Source: Bedellia somnulentella (lineage: Eukaryota; Arthropoda; Insecta; Lepidoptera; Bedelliidae). Taken from it: 64,000 nucleotides of DNA. Position numbers and translations under genes: made by a program. The stretch covers positions 11,904,001 through 11,968,000 of the forward strand of contig OY755177.1 of assembly GCA_963576735.1 (NCBI GenBank), written 5' to 3'. Shown piece after piece: positions 33,446-44,730 of this stretch. The notes below the pieces were generated by a model. That model did no database searches, was not told the origin of the DNA, and saw nothing but the letters and a program-made list of their open reading frames with translations. The stretch's first letter is position 1; each line of letters starts with the position of its first letter.

Positions 33446-33704
33446 ATACATACATACATAAACTCACGGCTGTAAATCCCTAGAAGGGGTAGCCAGAGCT
33501 AAGAAACTAAAAGTTCCCCAGCCACTTTTGGAAAGTTGAGTTGGGAAAAGATGGTAAAATAAAAGTGGTTGGTGATGGGTCTCCAACCTCATCACCCATA
33601 AATCCCATAATAGCCCCAATACCATTAGTCGCCTCTTACGTACACCCACCGGAAGAAATGGGGCAGTGCTATTCTAAGCCGACACTACACAGCTATCGTC
33701 GTCA
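33446..33704 (-). mobile_element. Family A repeat (A20) with clear target duplication
   Basis: A full-length copy flanked by TCAATCGTTAAC at 33434-33445 and 33705-33716, a perfect 12-bp duplication. This fixes the element limits: the 5' end reads TGACGACGATAGCTGTGTAG, so the family starts about 10 bases before the GCTGTGTAG landmark, and the 3' end is the TATG tail. It shows that family A moves by a duplication-generating, probably LINE-driven, route. Confidence 0.95.
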
Positions 33705-33716
33705 TCAATCGTTAAC

Positions 33717-35520
33717 TTTAAAAATATTTTCGTTATTACGTATTAACATTCATAATCAGGTTTCGTTTCAAGTATTGCACTTCTATTAATGATATAAACA
33801 ATTTTCAAACTAATGACCTCTGGCACAAACACGGCTGGTGCTGATTTAAGTAATATTTTTATTTATTTATACTGTTTTCTTCTAGTATTCTTATTAAAGA
33901 TATATTTTTATTTACGGGTTTTGTTAGTATTATTTCAAAGGCCTATCAGTAATGTTAGAAGCCACTAGGTTTAGTTACATAAATATTAATAACTTACTTT
34001 TCCTTAGATAAGTAGGTATTCGTTACAGTATAGTATTAATTCTTCAATAGTTTTTAAACATGTAATATGAAGGATAAATATTGCATCAACATTAAGCATT
34101 ATGTTATTTGACTTTACTCAGCGATACCTATTTTATTTACATAATACTGAGCTGACACTGTAAATACACGATCAAACTAACTTTCTATCCAAACGATCCA
34201 TCATTTCAATGGTTTTCTAATGTATGGTTATACAAACAAAAATCGACTTATTACCGGTATAAATTCTTAAAACCATCAATGTTCTTTCAATCAACAGACA
34301 GGCATGTAGTATGTATTTCGAGCAACCCCAGACAATTTACGTATTCGAACGTTGGAACTCAATTTCCTTTGTAAAAATCCCCGGAACGGACTGCGGTAAA
34401 TCGAATAAAGTGAAGTTTTGACCTCGCAGTTTGTATTTGGTTGTCGAATTGCAAATACGTTACTTTTATACCATATCTTCTTATGTTTTATTAGGGATAT
34501 ACATAGTAGTGTATTGGAAAAACTGTATTCCAAAACGGAGCGCTGAAGTTCTAACACATTTTTGGGGTAGTTCAAATATTTAAATAGATGGTTGGATAGA
34601 TAACTCGTTTATTTATGTTAACATAACACCATACAATATAAAAAAAAACAATACAAAAAGTGAAAAAACAATATTTTTGACCTAAAGATTAGTGCTATGG
34701 TAACACAAACTAGGTCCTAACTCAGCGCTTGATATTGCCAAGTGGCAAAACACTGGTTTTCAGTTAAGGCCTACACTACACTACACATAATTGAATAATA
34801 TATAAACAAAAAAAATCTGTGTCTGCCACATTTGAAGCAAAATAAATAAATAATAAAGGAAAGGACAATGAAAAAACCAAGCTGTACATTTATACGTAAG
34901 TATATCATTATTGATTTGTTTACTGGAAGTTTACTTGCATGTGTGATAAAGAAAATTGAAATATTATTTTTTTGTTGATTCAGAAAAATTGTTTTGTACT
35001 GTTTTTTGAAATTAAAATACGTATATATTAACTGGCAGTAGAAATATACAACACATTTGTCAAAAATAAATGGGAGTTATGTAATTGGAAATTTCACCTG
35101 AACTAAAAGTGAACCTTTGTTTCAAATTTAAGCATTAATAACCAAATTGCGTTTTAAAATCTTGTAAGTTAAAGTAAAGCCGCTCGTTATTTAATTGTGG
35201 AACTTCAACCAATATTTTAGCTTTCGAACTAAATTAATTACTGTAGCAAGTTGTCTTTGGATTTTAAAATAATGATGATTAGTTTTTTTGTCGTCAACTT
35301 GAAAACACTATTTACTGTGTACGTTTTTTATATACTTTATTTTATGTTTACTATTTTGAGTAGAATTTTTTGCATCGTAATTATTTGCATTGAAGAAGTT
35401 GTGTATTCTTATAGGAATAAATATACCATAGCTAAGGGTTTCATGACGATATTATATCTTAAGTAAGTTTAAATTAGATTGAGCACTATGTTTACATGAT
35501 ATTTAATGAAGCGTGGTTTG
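33717..35520. other. No recognisable gene
   Basis: A 94-codon minus-strand frame at 34291-34575 and a hydrophobic 71-codon plus-strand frame at 35251-35466 have no motif I can name. The hydrophobic one is what T-rich DNA gives by chance. Confidence 0.4.
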
Positions 35521-35521
35521 A

Positions 35522-35632
35522 AATTCCTCTCAGCCCATACATGTCCCCACCAGGGGGCTCGAGCCTACCCTATATAGGGTGATTTGGCCATAGTCCACCA
35601 CGCTGGCCAATTGCGGGTTGGCAGACGTGGTT
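35522..35632 (-). repeat. Family C interspersed repeat
   Basis: The reverse complement reads CCAGCGTGGTGGACTATGGC, AAATCACCCTATATAGGGTA and GCTCGAGCCCCCTGGTGGGG. It matches 14200-14270. Confidence 0.7.
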
Positions 35633-35670
35633 TGAAATTAACTTATTTAAATTTGAATTGAAATTTGAAA

Positions 35671-35841
35671 GTGTCGGCTTATAATCCATTCCTTTTTCTA
35701 CCGGTGGGTGTAATAGGCGACTTACGGTATTATAACCTTTATTTCACCATCTTTTCCCAAGCAACATCCAAAAGTGGCCGAGGAATTTCTAATTCCGTAA
35801 CTCTGGCTGCCCCTTCAAGGGATATATAGCCGTGAGTGTAT
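35671..35841 (+). mobile_element. Family A repeat (A21), internal deletion
   Basis: GTGTCGGCTTATAATCCATT, then GCGACTTACGGTATTATAAC joined directly to CTTTATTTCACCATCTTTTC; the GGGCGATGCGG block is lost. Ends TATAGCCGTGAGTGTATATG. Confidence 0.8.
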
Positions 35842-35979
35842 ATGTTAATTTGAATGTGTGAGTTGTTGTTACTTTAATGGTGCTATATTTTTGAAGAGTA
35901 GTGAATTAAGGCTTACTGTATTCAATTAATATAAATAATACCATCATCATATATCATTTCCAACGATTGAGCTTCATTT

Positions 35980-36345
35980 AGCATAAACATAAACGTTCAC
36001 GCCGTTTATCCCCGAAGGGGTTTGAAGAGGTACCAATACTTCTGAACTCACATGGCAGTGCTATGTAGTGTCCAGAGAAGGTACCCACGTTTTGCTTGGA
36101 CAGTGTACTCACGTGATAGGGGGCAGGCCTATCGCCGTTTTGTACAAATACACTGTCACATGACTAAGTACAACTTAGCTATGTGGGCTTCCTCACGATG
36201 TTTTCCCTCACCGTTAACAACCATGATAAATTAACCACACATATGACTTTAGAAAAGACAAATTAGTGTAGGCCCGACCCAGGATTGGAACTCACGCCCT
36301 TCTGTTTTCGGACGAGTGTTCTACCCATTTGACTATCATACTTCA
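35980..36345 (-). mobile_element. SINE B copy (B9), full length, second head type
   Basis: The minus-strand head has GAGTTCCAATCCTGGGTC-type text with the AACAGAAGGGCG arm, as in B2. The body carries the TGGACACTACATAGCACTGC-type segment typical of that subfamily. The left end is the CATAAACATAAACGTTCACG tail. Confidence 0.9.
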
Positions 36346-36752
36346 TTTAGCTTTATATTTTTATCATTTATAGTTTATTGAGTAGACTTATTACCGTTCC
36401 AATTAATAAATGACCGATTACATTACCAATTAATAACGGAACATACGATTAGTAAAGTAGTTATGGCATAATAATAAAATACATATATCACACTACCACT
36501 AACATAGAAACGCTTTTCTTATTATAGCTAAGTCTTATGAAAGAAATAATGTAATAAGTTCTTTATACCCTTATCCACACATTTCAACTTCGACCATTAA
36601 GCCGGTGGCGATTATTGTATTAATAGGAAAAGGACTTAACATCGTCAATTGTGCGAAACTTATAATTGTTTCCGCCTATAATGTTTCTGTTAACATTGTT
36701 ATAACGTCAAAAAGAGTTTGGTTTTAGTAAAATACGTTCGAAAGTTGACACT

Positions 36753-36806
36753 GTTGTTAACGGTGAGGGAAAACCTCGTGTTGGAAACCAAATAGCTGAG
36801 TTGTGG
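36753..36806 (+). mobile_element. SINE B body scrap (B10)
   Basis: GTTGTTAACGGTGAGGGAAA and AACCTCGTG, then AAATAGCTGAGTTGTGG. Ends abruptly about 30 bp before the family D hairpin. Confidence 0.7.
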
Positions 36807-36833
36807 AATAGGCAAAAATGCATGTTATAATTT

Positions 36834-36957
36834 TACTAATAAATAAAAGATAAATAAAGTAAAGAAAAATTTTGACACCGGCGGGGTCTTGCGAAATTTT
36901 TCTTTAATTTATTTATCTTTTATTTATTAGTAATAATCCCCACACGAGGTTTTCATG
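36834..36957. repeat. Family D hairpin repeat (D1)
   Basis: Arms with TAATAAATAAAAGATAAATA (36837 on) and its reverse complement (to 36930) enclose CCGGCGGGGTCTTGCG. The tail TAATCCCCACACGAGGTTTTC is shared with D2 and D3. Confidence 0.8.
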
Positions 36958-37076
36958 TCAAAAACATTCAAATGATGTTATAATTTTGTCATGTTGTATA
37001 TTTACAACTTCAGTAGCTTTGTATTTGAGGTGTGAAAATATATGTGTTTGATAGCCCATAATCAGGTCCATACATA

Positions 37077-37190
37077 AACATAACATAACATAAACATAAA
37101 CGTTCAGGCCGCCGTTTATCCCTGAAGGGGTTGGCTGGTACCAATACTTATGAACAACGTGACAACGCCACCTAGTGTCCAAAGTAGGTC
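37077..37190 (-). mobile_element. SINE B 3' fragment (B11)
   Basis: CATAAACATAAACGTTCAGG, then CCCTGAAGGGGTTGGC, TACCAATACTTATGAACAAC and CACCTAGTGTCCAAAG: the tail half of the second subfamily. Confidence 0.85.
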
Positions 37191-37270
37191 TCAACATTGG
37201 TGTCTATTTTTAAAAATAGAGTCAAAGATGAGTAAACTATTAGATTAAAGGGTAAGGGTAATATAAATAT

Positions 37271-37790
37271 CGCACTCTCAGAACGAAAGAGGCTCAACTC
37301 AAAAATAGTGATATTGAGTTACAATCCTAGAGAGACATAAAAAGGTATGCTCAATCCGATGAATAGTAAAACAATGGCACTAATTGTAAAAAAAACAGGA
37401 TAGCGAATTTCCCGACCCCATAACAATAAGTGCCTTTGTTTTAGAACATACATTTTTATGCCTCTCTATGAATCATATGCCGTGTAGTGTCGGCTTAGAA
37501 TAGCACTACCCCGTTTCTACCGATGGGTGTACGTAAGAGGCGACTAACGGTATTGGGGCTTTTAAGGGATTTTTGGGCGATGCGGCTGGAGACCCATCAC
37601 CAACAACCTTTACTTTACCATCTTTTCCCCACTCAATTATCCAAATGTGGCTGAGGAATTTCTAATTCCTTAGCTCTGGCTACCCCTTCTAGGGATTTAT
37701 AGCCGTGAGTATATGTATGTATGTATGTATGTATGAATGTAACTCAATATTACAATTTTTGACTTGAGCCTCTTTCGTTCTGAGAGTGCG
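37271..37790. mobile_element. MITE with ~50-80-bp inverted ends, split by a family A copy
   Basis: CGCACTCTCAGAACGAAAGA at 37271 is the reverse complement of TCTTTCGTTCTGAGAGTGCG ending at 37790. Pairing continues to about 37348, and on the right through 37739 and, beyond the inserted repeat, 37447-37470. Without the insert the element is about 265 bp. There is no coding capacity. Confidence 0.85.
37479..37735 (+). mobile_element. Family A repeat (A22), intact, inside the MITE
   Basis: GCCGTGTAGTGTCGGCTTAG to (TATG)n. TATGAAT on both sides (about 37468-37474 and 37729-37735) is a probable 7-bp target duplication within the MITE arm. It is one of the closest copies to consensus. Confidence 0.9.
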
Positions 37791-38211
37791 ATTATAATCA
37801 TTGAGGTATTAACAAAGACAAAATTACAAATGTTTAGCTTCCTGGCTATAATTATATGTTTGACAAGTACAAACCGTTTCCTATATTTATACTCCCTTTT
37901 AATTTATACTAATTAAACAGTTTTTTCTCGTATATATTTGTGTGTGTATGAAGTTGGAGAATCTTAGCAAAAAGTGTTAGATGGTAGGGGTAGTGATATT
38001 ACAGATCCACACTGATATGATTTCATTGTACAAGACAAAAGTAGGCTTTCTGAAATTTTATCACATTTCTGATTCACTGTGGAAAATCTTACTGTAAACG
38101 ATTCTTGCTTATTTTGTCTGTTATTATGAAACTTGTGAATTGAAATATTTATTTATTTAGAATACTTTAATGGTGTTACAAATTATCTTAGCTGGTGAGG
38201 AGACATACTAC
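37791..38211. other. No recognisable feature
   Basis: AT-rich. No match seen. Confidence 0.4.
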
Positions 38212-39525
38212 TCTGTGTAAAAAGTATCGGGAATTTGTCAATAAAAAGACCCGCGTAAAAGAGGTCGTTCAAATTTTACTGCATGTTGGTAGTACTGTAC
38301 TGATTTAGCGCGCAAAATTTGAGCGGGATCTGTCATTTAATTTGTTTTAAACTACATTTTTTGTTGGTCATAGTTTTGAGTCCTCGGCGATTTACAATGG
38401 AAAATATTGTTGAACAAAGAGTGTGTCTTAAATTTTGTGTTTCGAATGATATTTCATGTGGTGAATCACTAAAAATGTTGCGAAATACCTACGGCGAATA
38501 TCGTGTATATCGAAAACAAGGGCTTATGAATGGTATAAGGCTTTTAAAGAAGGCCGAGAAGTAGTAGTAGACTTGCCTCGTTCTGGTAGACATTCAACCG
38601 CTACGACCAAAGAAAACATCGACAGAATCAAGAAGCTAGTGCTCGAAAATCGACGTATGAGTCTGAGAGAGTTGGATTGTGAGGTGAACAGATCTTTTAA
38701 GTCCGTCCACAACATTCTCATTGACATTTTAGGCATGAAACGCGTCGCCGCTCGACTAGTTCCAAAAGAGCTCAATTTAGTTCAAAAAGCGCAGCGAAAG
38801 CATGCCGCTGAAGACATGGTTTCCCGAGCTTCTACGGATCCGACCTTTATGAAACGTATAATAACTGGCGACGAGACATGGGTTTATGTTATGATTACGA
38901 CATGCAAACAAGCCAACAGTCTTCAGAATGGCGTCTCGAAAACGAGCCGAAACCCAAAAAACCGCGGCAAAGTCGCTCCAAAATCAAGGTGATGCTGACA
39001 GTTTTTTTTGACTACCGTGGTGTGGTTCACTCCGAATTCCTTCCAGAGGGAGAAACAGTGAATAAAGAATATTATTTAGGCGTCACGAAGCGTTTGCGTG
39101 AGAGTATCCGCCGAAAACGTCCAGATTTGTGGCAACACAACTCATGGATGCTGCACCATGATAATGCACCATCACACACAGCCATTATAGTGAAAGAGTT
39201 TTTAGCGAAAAATTCAACAAAAATTCTCGACCAAGCACCGTATTCACCTGATATGGCTCCGTATGATTTTTTTTAATTTCCCAAGTTAAAATTACCACTT
39301 CGAGGAAAACGTTTTGAGTCGATAGAAGCCATAAAAGAAAATTCGCTGAATGAGCTAAAGGCCATACCGCAAATAGCCTATGAAAAATGTATGGAAGACT
39401 GGTTGAAGCGGTGGAGATGTTGTATTGCAAGCGATGGGGCCTACTTTGAAGGCGATAAAATAAATTTAGATGAATAATTTGTATTTTTTGTTTTATTGAA
39501 AAAATCCCGATACTTAGTACACAGA
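38212..39525 (+). mobile_element. mariner-family transposon, inactive
   Basis: Ends TCTGTGTAAAAAGTATCGGG (38212 on) and, in reverse complement, TCTGTGTACTAAGTATCGGG (to 39525), then TTTCAATAAAA-like text on both. Length is about 1.3 kb, normal for mariner. TA dinucleotides lie near both ends, but the outermost bases differ slightly, so the exact TA duplication is uncertain. Confidence 0.85.
38397..39477 (+). pseudogene. mariner transposase, two frameshifts and a nonsense change
   Basis: ATG at 38397 (MENIVEQRVCLKFC). Helix-turn-helix text follows, with a frameshift near 38515 (the alternate frame gives AYEWYKAFKEGREV), then LPRSGRHSTAT. The catalytic domain has GDETW (first Asp, about 38866-38880). 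A second frameshift near 38885 is followed by YDMQTSQQSSEWR, then HHDNAPSHT (second Asp, about 39157) and YSPDMAPYDFF (third Asp). TAA replaces an expected Leu codon right after DFF, and the rest of the C-terminus stays in the same frame to TAA at 39477. The length (about 350 codons) is normal for the family. The D,D34D spacing appears intact. Confidence 0.9.
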
Positions 39526-40364
39526 ATGTATAGAGATCTGAAAAAAATGTCTACTTGTGTACAAGTAACTCTAAAATGCACATACAATTAAGTTTATAAA
39601 ACGAACATTTAATAAAAAAATTAATTTTTTAAGGTTGTAGACACATGTAAGCATTTCTTAAAGTATTTGTATGAGTTTAAAAAATTGTATCATGCGGTTC
39701 AGCAAATATGGTTAACACATATAATTTCTGACTTTATCTCATTTCAATATTTTTTTATATGGATTAAGATGGTCGTAATAACAATACATGGTATGTCATT
39801 TCCATCACGGAAACAAATAAAAAACTCCTATACAGTTGATTCACACAATACCTGCTAGAAAATACGGAAAATTCATAAGAAATATGGATAAACAAGTATT
39901 ACTCCGAAATTCACAAACGAGGAATTTCAAGAGAATTAATGCAGTTGCGATAAGAACTAGTTACCTTGAATCAAGAAGCGATTTCTTTGCTCTCTTAATA
40001 AACTTTTGCCGCTGATTAATTTCTGGTGAAATTTATCTAGAATTGCTCTGGGTATTCCAAGACTTGCGTTGTGGGAAGTCTGAACAAGATGAATTTCCAA
40101 ACTTTTTTTTAAATAGTAAAGAACGTTAAATTAATATTGCATCATTCAGAGTTAAACAGGAGAAAAATATTATATGAATTCAGCACTGAATTACTTTTTA
40201 TTTTCTTAATTGAGAACGAATCAAAAATAGATAATCAAATCTGCACGTCGATATGGTCTTACTACATAACATAATCATAAGTATGAAGATGTACTTTAAT
40301 GTAATCAAAAAAAAAAAAAAAAAGATATATAGAATATTATTTTTAATAAAACTGTGACTACGTC
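39526..40364. other. No recognisable gene
   Basis: AT-rich sequence with a poly-A run at 40309-40323. Nothing else. Confidence 0.4.
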
Positions 40365-40523
40365 AACATAACATAACATAAACGTTCACGCCGAATATCC
40401 CCGAAGGGGTTGGCAGAGGTACTAATACTTCTGAACATCACGTGACTTAGTCACCCGGTGTTCAGAGTACCCACGTTTTGCATGGACAGTGTATTCACGT
40501 GATAGGGGGCAGGCCTATCGCCG
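40365..40523 (-). mobile_element. SINE B 3' half (B12)
   Basis: A CATAACATAACATAAACG-type tail to GGGGGCAGGCCTATCGCCG. The head and half the body are absent. Confidence 0.9.
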
Positions 40524-40734
40524 ACTTATGCGTCAACTTATGGTTATAAATCCGAAAAAACGCTAATTTTCAAACATCATTGTAATATACAATTATCCTG
40601 AAGTTATTGCTTTATATTTCTGCCAACCCGCTCTAAACCAGCAGCTACGATGATAATGTTTAATTTGAATCAGATTATAATTTAACGCAAGATTAAACTG
40701 CGACCGCAAACGAACAACACATTTAAGTGTCACA

Positions 40735-40990
40735 TTGTTGACATCGCAACAGCCAATGAACGTTTACAAAATCAATAGGGCTATTAAAAGTTTAAAGTAT
40801 TCGCGTCCGGGCAATCGTTTTATTAAATCGCGTGCCATTACTTCGGCCATCCTCATTAACATGGCCGGAGGTTTTCTGCTGATCGTAAAAGTTTCATGCT
40901 CCCGTAATGCACTCACATTTATCAGCGAGCGGCCGAGTGAGGCCGCGGTGAAAACGACCCCAGAGCCGACCTTAAATATTTTAGCCATAC
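40735..40990. other. GC-rich island, unexplained
   Basis: Clearly richer in G and C than its surroundings (GCGAGCGGCCGAGTGAGGCC at about 40924), with CpG-containing text and open frames on both strands (93 codons plus, 74 minus). No domain is recognisable. It may be a conserved non-coding element, an exon or an old insertion. Confidence 0.4.
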
Positions 40991-41268
40991 TTTATTACGC
41001 GGTCACTCCTAAATGAAAAACTGGTTGTGGTTCATGTTTATGGAGACTCGGATAGGTAGGTCAGCTGACTGTAAGGTGCTATTGATTTTAGCACTAGACA
41101 ATCGTTACGTAATGTTTGATCTTACACAATAGGTGAGCCTTTGGTTTGTTAGATATATATTGCTTTGGTGAACAAATAATATGGGCATATAAATATTATG
41201 TGTTCCGTAATATTTAAAGAACGAATAAGCTTTCCATTTAGCTTTCATAACATAATATTAGAGATTGG

Positions 41269-41371
41269 ACACTAGATGGCGCTGCCATGTGAGTTCAGAA
41301 GTATTGGTACCTCTGCCAACCCCTTCGGGGATAAACAGCGTGAACGTTTATGTTATGTTTATGTTATGTAA
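41269..41371 (+). mobile_element. SINE B 3' fragment (B13) with target duplication
   Basis: Begins ACACTAGATGGCGCTGCCAT and ends in TTATG repeats. TAGAGATTGG flanks it at 41259-41268 and 41372-41381. A 5'-truncated retrotransposed copy. Confidence 0.9.
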
Positions 41372-41589
41372 TAGAGATTGGTAATATGTGAAAAATATTT
41401 ATCATGGGTATCCTCATCGAAGAAAGATTAGTATGGTGTCCAAGATTAATCATATTTTTGTGTGATTCGGAGCTTCTACCATTTAATTAAGAAAATAGCT
41501 AGTATAACAAATTATGGCGACAACTTTTGTTACCTTTCTAGCTCAAATAAATAATAATTAATACAGTTAAGTGAAATAATATGCTTAAA

Positions 41590-41760
41590 AAGCCTAATCA
41601 ATTACTACCATTGGACATCGTAAGAGGCGACCTAGGGTTTTTGGGGCTTTTGCAGTTTATCATCATCACAATCATCTTTTACTCTACCATGTCTTCCCTA
41701 CTCAACTATAAAAGTGGGTGAGGAAATTTTGATTCTGAAGTTTTAGCTACCCTTGGAATC
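41590..41760 (+). mobile_element. Family A fragment (A23)
   Basis: ATCGTAAGAGGCGACCTAGG, TTTTGGGGCTTTTGCAG, CTATAAAAGTGGGTGAGGAA and TTTTAGCTACCCTTGG. It ends where the neighbouring foldback begins. Confidence 0.65.
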
Positions 41761-41772
41761 ATATTGTGTTCT

Positions 41773-42631
41773 TACACTCAGCGGGACCCCCTGTCCTAAA
41801 ACGATATGAGTATGTCTAGGATTTAGTTCCAAATTAGTTCTATCAAATGCAGTCAAAATTTGATTTTATTCCGTCAAAATGGAAGAAGGGCGTTGGTTTT
41901 AATTCGACCTCCAGCCAGCGGGACACTTTTTATTTATAGGTCACAGGAACTTCAAATGGGTGTCAAACTTTAGTTCTACTTTCATTTATTCCGATCTAAG
42001 TGAAAACGGTGTTCTAGCGTAAATAATTACAAAAATAACAAGGTTCAAAAGAACCTCCAGCCAGCGGCCAACTTTTTTCAATGATGCTGTGGGAACCTAA
42101 AAGTTACATCAATCTCTTCCCTTTGTTTAGTTCTACTCAATTATCGGTTTTAAATGCTTCTATTTTATCTTTTAATAGTTAACAATGAAAAACAGAAACC
42201 TTCAAGTATGCTTTTTATTTATACAGTGAAATACATATTTTCACAATTTAGTAATTATAGGTATCGAGTAGAACTAAACAAAGGGAAGAGATTGATGTAA
42301 CTTTTAGGTTCCCACAGCATCATTGAAAAAAGTTGGCCGCTGGCTGGAAGTTTTTTTGAACCTTGTTATTTTAGTAATTATTTACGCTAGAACACCGTGT
42401 TCACTTAGATCGGAATAAATGAAAGTAGAACTAAAGTTTGACACCCATTTGAAGTTCCTGTGACCTATAAATAAAAAGTGTCCCGCTGGCTGGAGGTCGA
42501 ATTAAAACCAACGCCCTTCTTCCATTTTGACGGAACAAAATCAAATTTTGACTGCATTTGATAGAACTAATTTGGAACTAAATCCTAGACATACTCATAT
42601 CGTTTTAGGATAGGGGGTCCCGCTGAGTGTA
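41773..42631. mobile_element. Large foldback transposon with 366-nt arms
   Basis: 41773-42138 is the near-exact reverse complement of 42266-42631, with a 127-nt spacer. The outer end is CACTCAGCGGGACCCCCTGT, flanked by TA on both sides (41773-41774 and 42630-42631), compatible with a TA target duplication. The arms contain CCAGCCAGCGGGACAC and CCAGCCAGCGGCCAAC, two internal echoes of the terminal AGCGGG. There is no coding capacity. Confidence 0.9.
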
Positions 42632-42673
42632 GGCACACAATTATATTATACAATCCATACATTTAGAATATGA

Positions 42674-42913
42674 ATGTACATACAAACACACATAAAATCA
42701 CGGCCATATACCCCAAAACTATAAATAAAGTAATAAAATATAAATATAAATAAAGTAATAAAGTAATAAAACGGTGTAAATAAAGTATCAGGTGATGGGT
42801 CTTCAACTGCATTGCCCAAAAACGACTTAATAAATCCTTATAAACTTAGTCGCCTCTTACGAGACCTGTGGGTAGAAAGGGGTAGTGACATTCTATGCCG
42901 GCACTACGCAGCA
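42674..42913 (-). mobile_element. Family A repeat (A24) with TAAA-rich insert
   Basis: GTACATACAAACACACATAA at the left, ATGCCGGCACTACGCAGC at the right. The centre is replaced by ATAAATAAAGTAATAAA-type repeats at 42720-42775. Confidence 0.75.
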
Positions 42914-43685
42914 CCAATTAATGTATGCAAATATAAGAGTTTTTGTAATATTTTGAAGAACCCTCATTAAAACACTTAATAAAATAAATAGATGGTCACC
43001 CTACTTTGAACGAGATGCAGCGCTCTAGATAGACATCCTTGTTTAGGACACTTTAGGACACTAGTACTCAATCCTCTATATAGTCAATAATATTGATGAT
43101 AGACAATAATAATCCATTGTAAACGTCAATTTGACCACAGACTATGACCATGCGTGTGTTTCAATTAAAATAGTTTTATGGGTAATAGGTTGTGTTCATT
43201 TTTACTGAAATCACCCTGCTCTTATGCTTCCTCTGCTACACCTAACATTTTTTGCCTCACATATGTGTAGAAAGTAAAACAGCACCATAGTATTATGTAG
43301 TTCACAGTCATTCGGGAAATATTATTTTGCACAGTTATAGTTTATATCCAAAAGAAGTGCATAAGATTATTTTTTATCCTTCATTATAATATATTAAATC
43401 AATGTGCATTTTGTATATTTATAGATTTTTGAATACGCATATTACGCATTTTGCATTGATTGATGAATTACAAGATCGAATGTATGTGAAAATTTGCTTA
43501 AAAGTGTGAATAAAGAAAGGGCATGTGTAAAAATTATTGACGATTAAAAAGTTTGCCAGGAGTGTGAAAATAGCACAGGGTACTGTACATCATTCTGTAT
43601 TCATGCAATTGGATTCAAAATCAAACATTAAAAAAACATTAATCAATCATCAATAAAATTAAAAATTCAATACCATCGTGTCCCC

Positions 43686-43780
43686 CGTATGAACTTCCAA
43701 ATGTGGCTGAGGAGTTTGTAGCTCTGAAGCTCTGGCCACCGCTTTTAGGATGCATAGTCGTTAATTATATGTATGCATGT
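43686..43780 (+). mobile_element. Family A 3' fragment (A25)
   Basis: AACTTCCAAATGTGGCTGAG, then GCTCTGGCCACCGCTTTTAG and an ATGTATGCATG tail. Confidence 0.7.
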
Positions 43781-44228
43781 TCCCATAAAAAAATATATAA
43801 AAACCTATTTGCAAAAAAAGTACAAAATCTCCCCTCAAATGTTTCTTCACCTTCATATGCAAAAGCAATTAAATTAAAATCTTTTTTATGTAATTTTCAT
43901 TTTATAGCTACTTTATTTTTAATGTTATCTATACCTAAATTATTTAGATGTCAATTTAAAATTTCAAAATACTCTGAGCATTAATATAAATGAAATTCGT
44001 GTAAACGTCTTAATTACTATTCCCTGGGAATTCCACGAAATAATTTGGCTTAGATCTCTTTTTTCATAACAACATTTGGTATTGTGCTCAGTTATTGTTT
44101 TTACTCTATGTTTGGACAAAGTACTGTGCTGCACAAGTACGAGTACACCGAAGTTTAAAAATATCGTACTTATTTTTAAAATACAATATCTGACATATAG
44201 CATCCATTATAAAGACTACAGAAGACCA
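43781..44228. other. No recognisable gene
   Basis: AT-rich short open frames on both strands, none with a recognisable motif. Confidence 0.4.
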
Positions 44229-44462
44229 TCATACAAACATAAACTCACGGTTATAAATCCCTTATAGGGGTAGCCAGAATACAAAATTCCACAACCACTT
44301 TTGGAAGTTAAGTAGGGAAAAGATTGTCATGTAAATATTTTTGGTGTCGGTCAGCAGCATCGCTCAAAAATCAATTAAAAATCCCCAATACCCTAAGCCG
44401 CCTCTTACGAACAGCCACGGGAAGAAATGGGGTAGTGCTATTCTAAGCCGACACTACACAGA
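44229..44462 (-). mobile_element. Family A repeat (A26)
   Basis: CATACAAACATAAACTCACG at the left, TTCTAAGCCGACACTACACA at the right. Confidence 0.85.
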
Positions 44463-44519
44463 AGAAACGACACGTTTGTTTAGACATACATATTAACGGT
44501 TTGGCATATGAATGCTGAA

Positions 44520-44730
44520 GGCTAGAATTTTAGAAATAACAATTATTGAGCCTCTGTTGGAACTTGAATGAAGTTAATATTCTTAAATACAGAATAATTA
44601 TTGGTGATGAATAATAAGTCTCCTAACAAATAAAAAAACAATCCCTTAAAAGCCATAATACCCTCATCATCTTGTACGACACCCAAAGATAGGAATGGAG
44701 TAGTGCTATTCAAAGCTGGCACTAAATATT
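44520..44730 (-). mobile_element. Family A repeat (A27), old, tail missing
   Basis: AATCCCTTAAAAGCCATAAT, TACGACACCCAAAGATAGGA and TATTCAAAGCTGGCACTAAA keep the order of the 5' half. Confidence 0.6.

Noticed and set aside
35251..35466. 71-codon hydrophobic frame resembling a membrane protein
   Set aside because: T-rich DNA gives Phe/Ile/Leu-rich frames by chance; there is no homology and no splice signals.
42720..42775. TAAA/TAATAAA short repeats as a separate satellite
   Set aside because: It is a short low-complexity expansion inside a family A copy.
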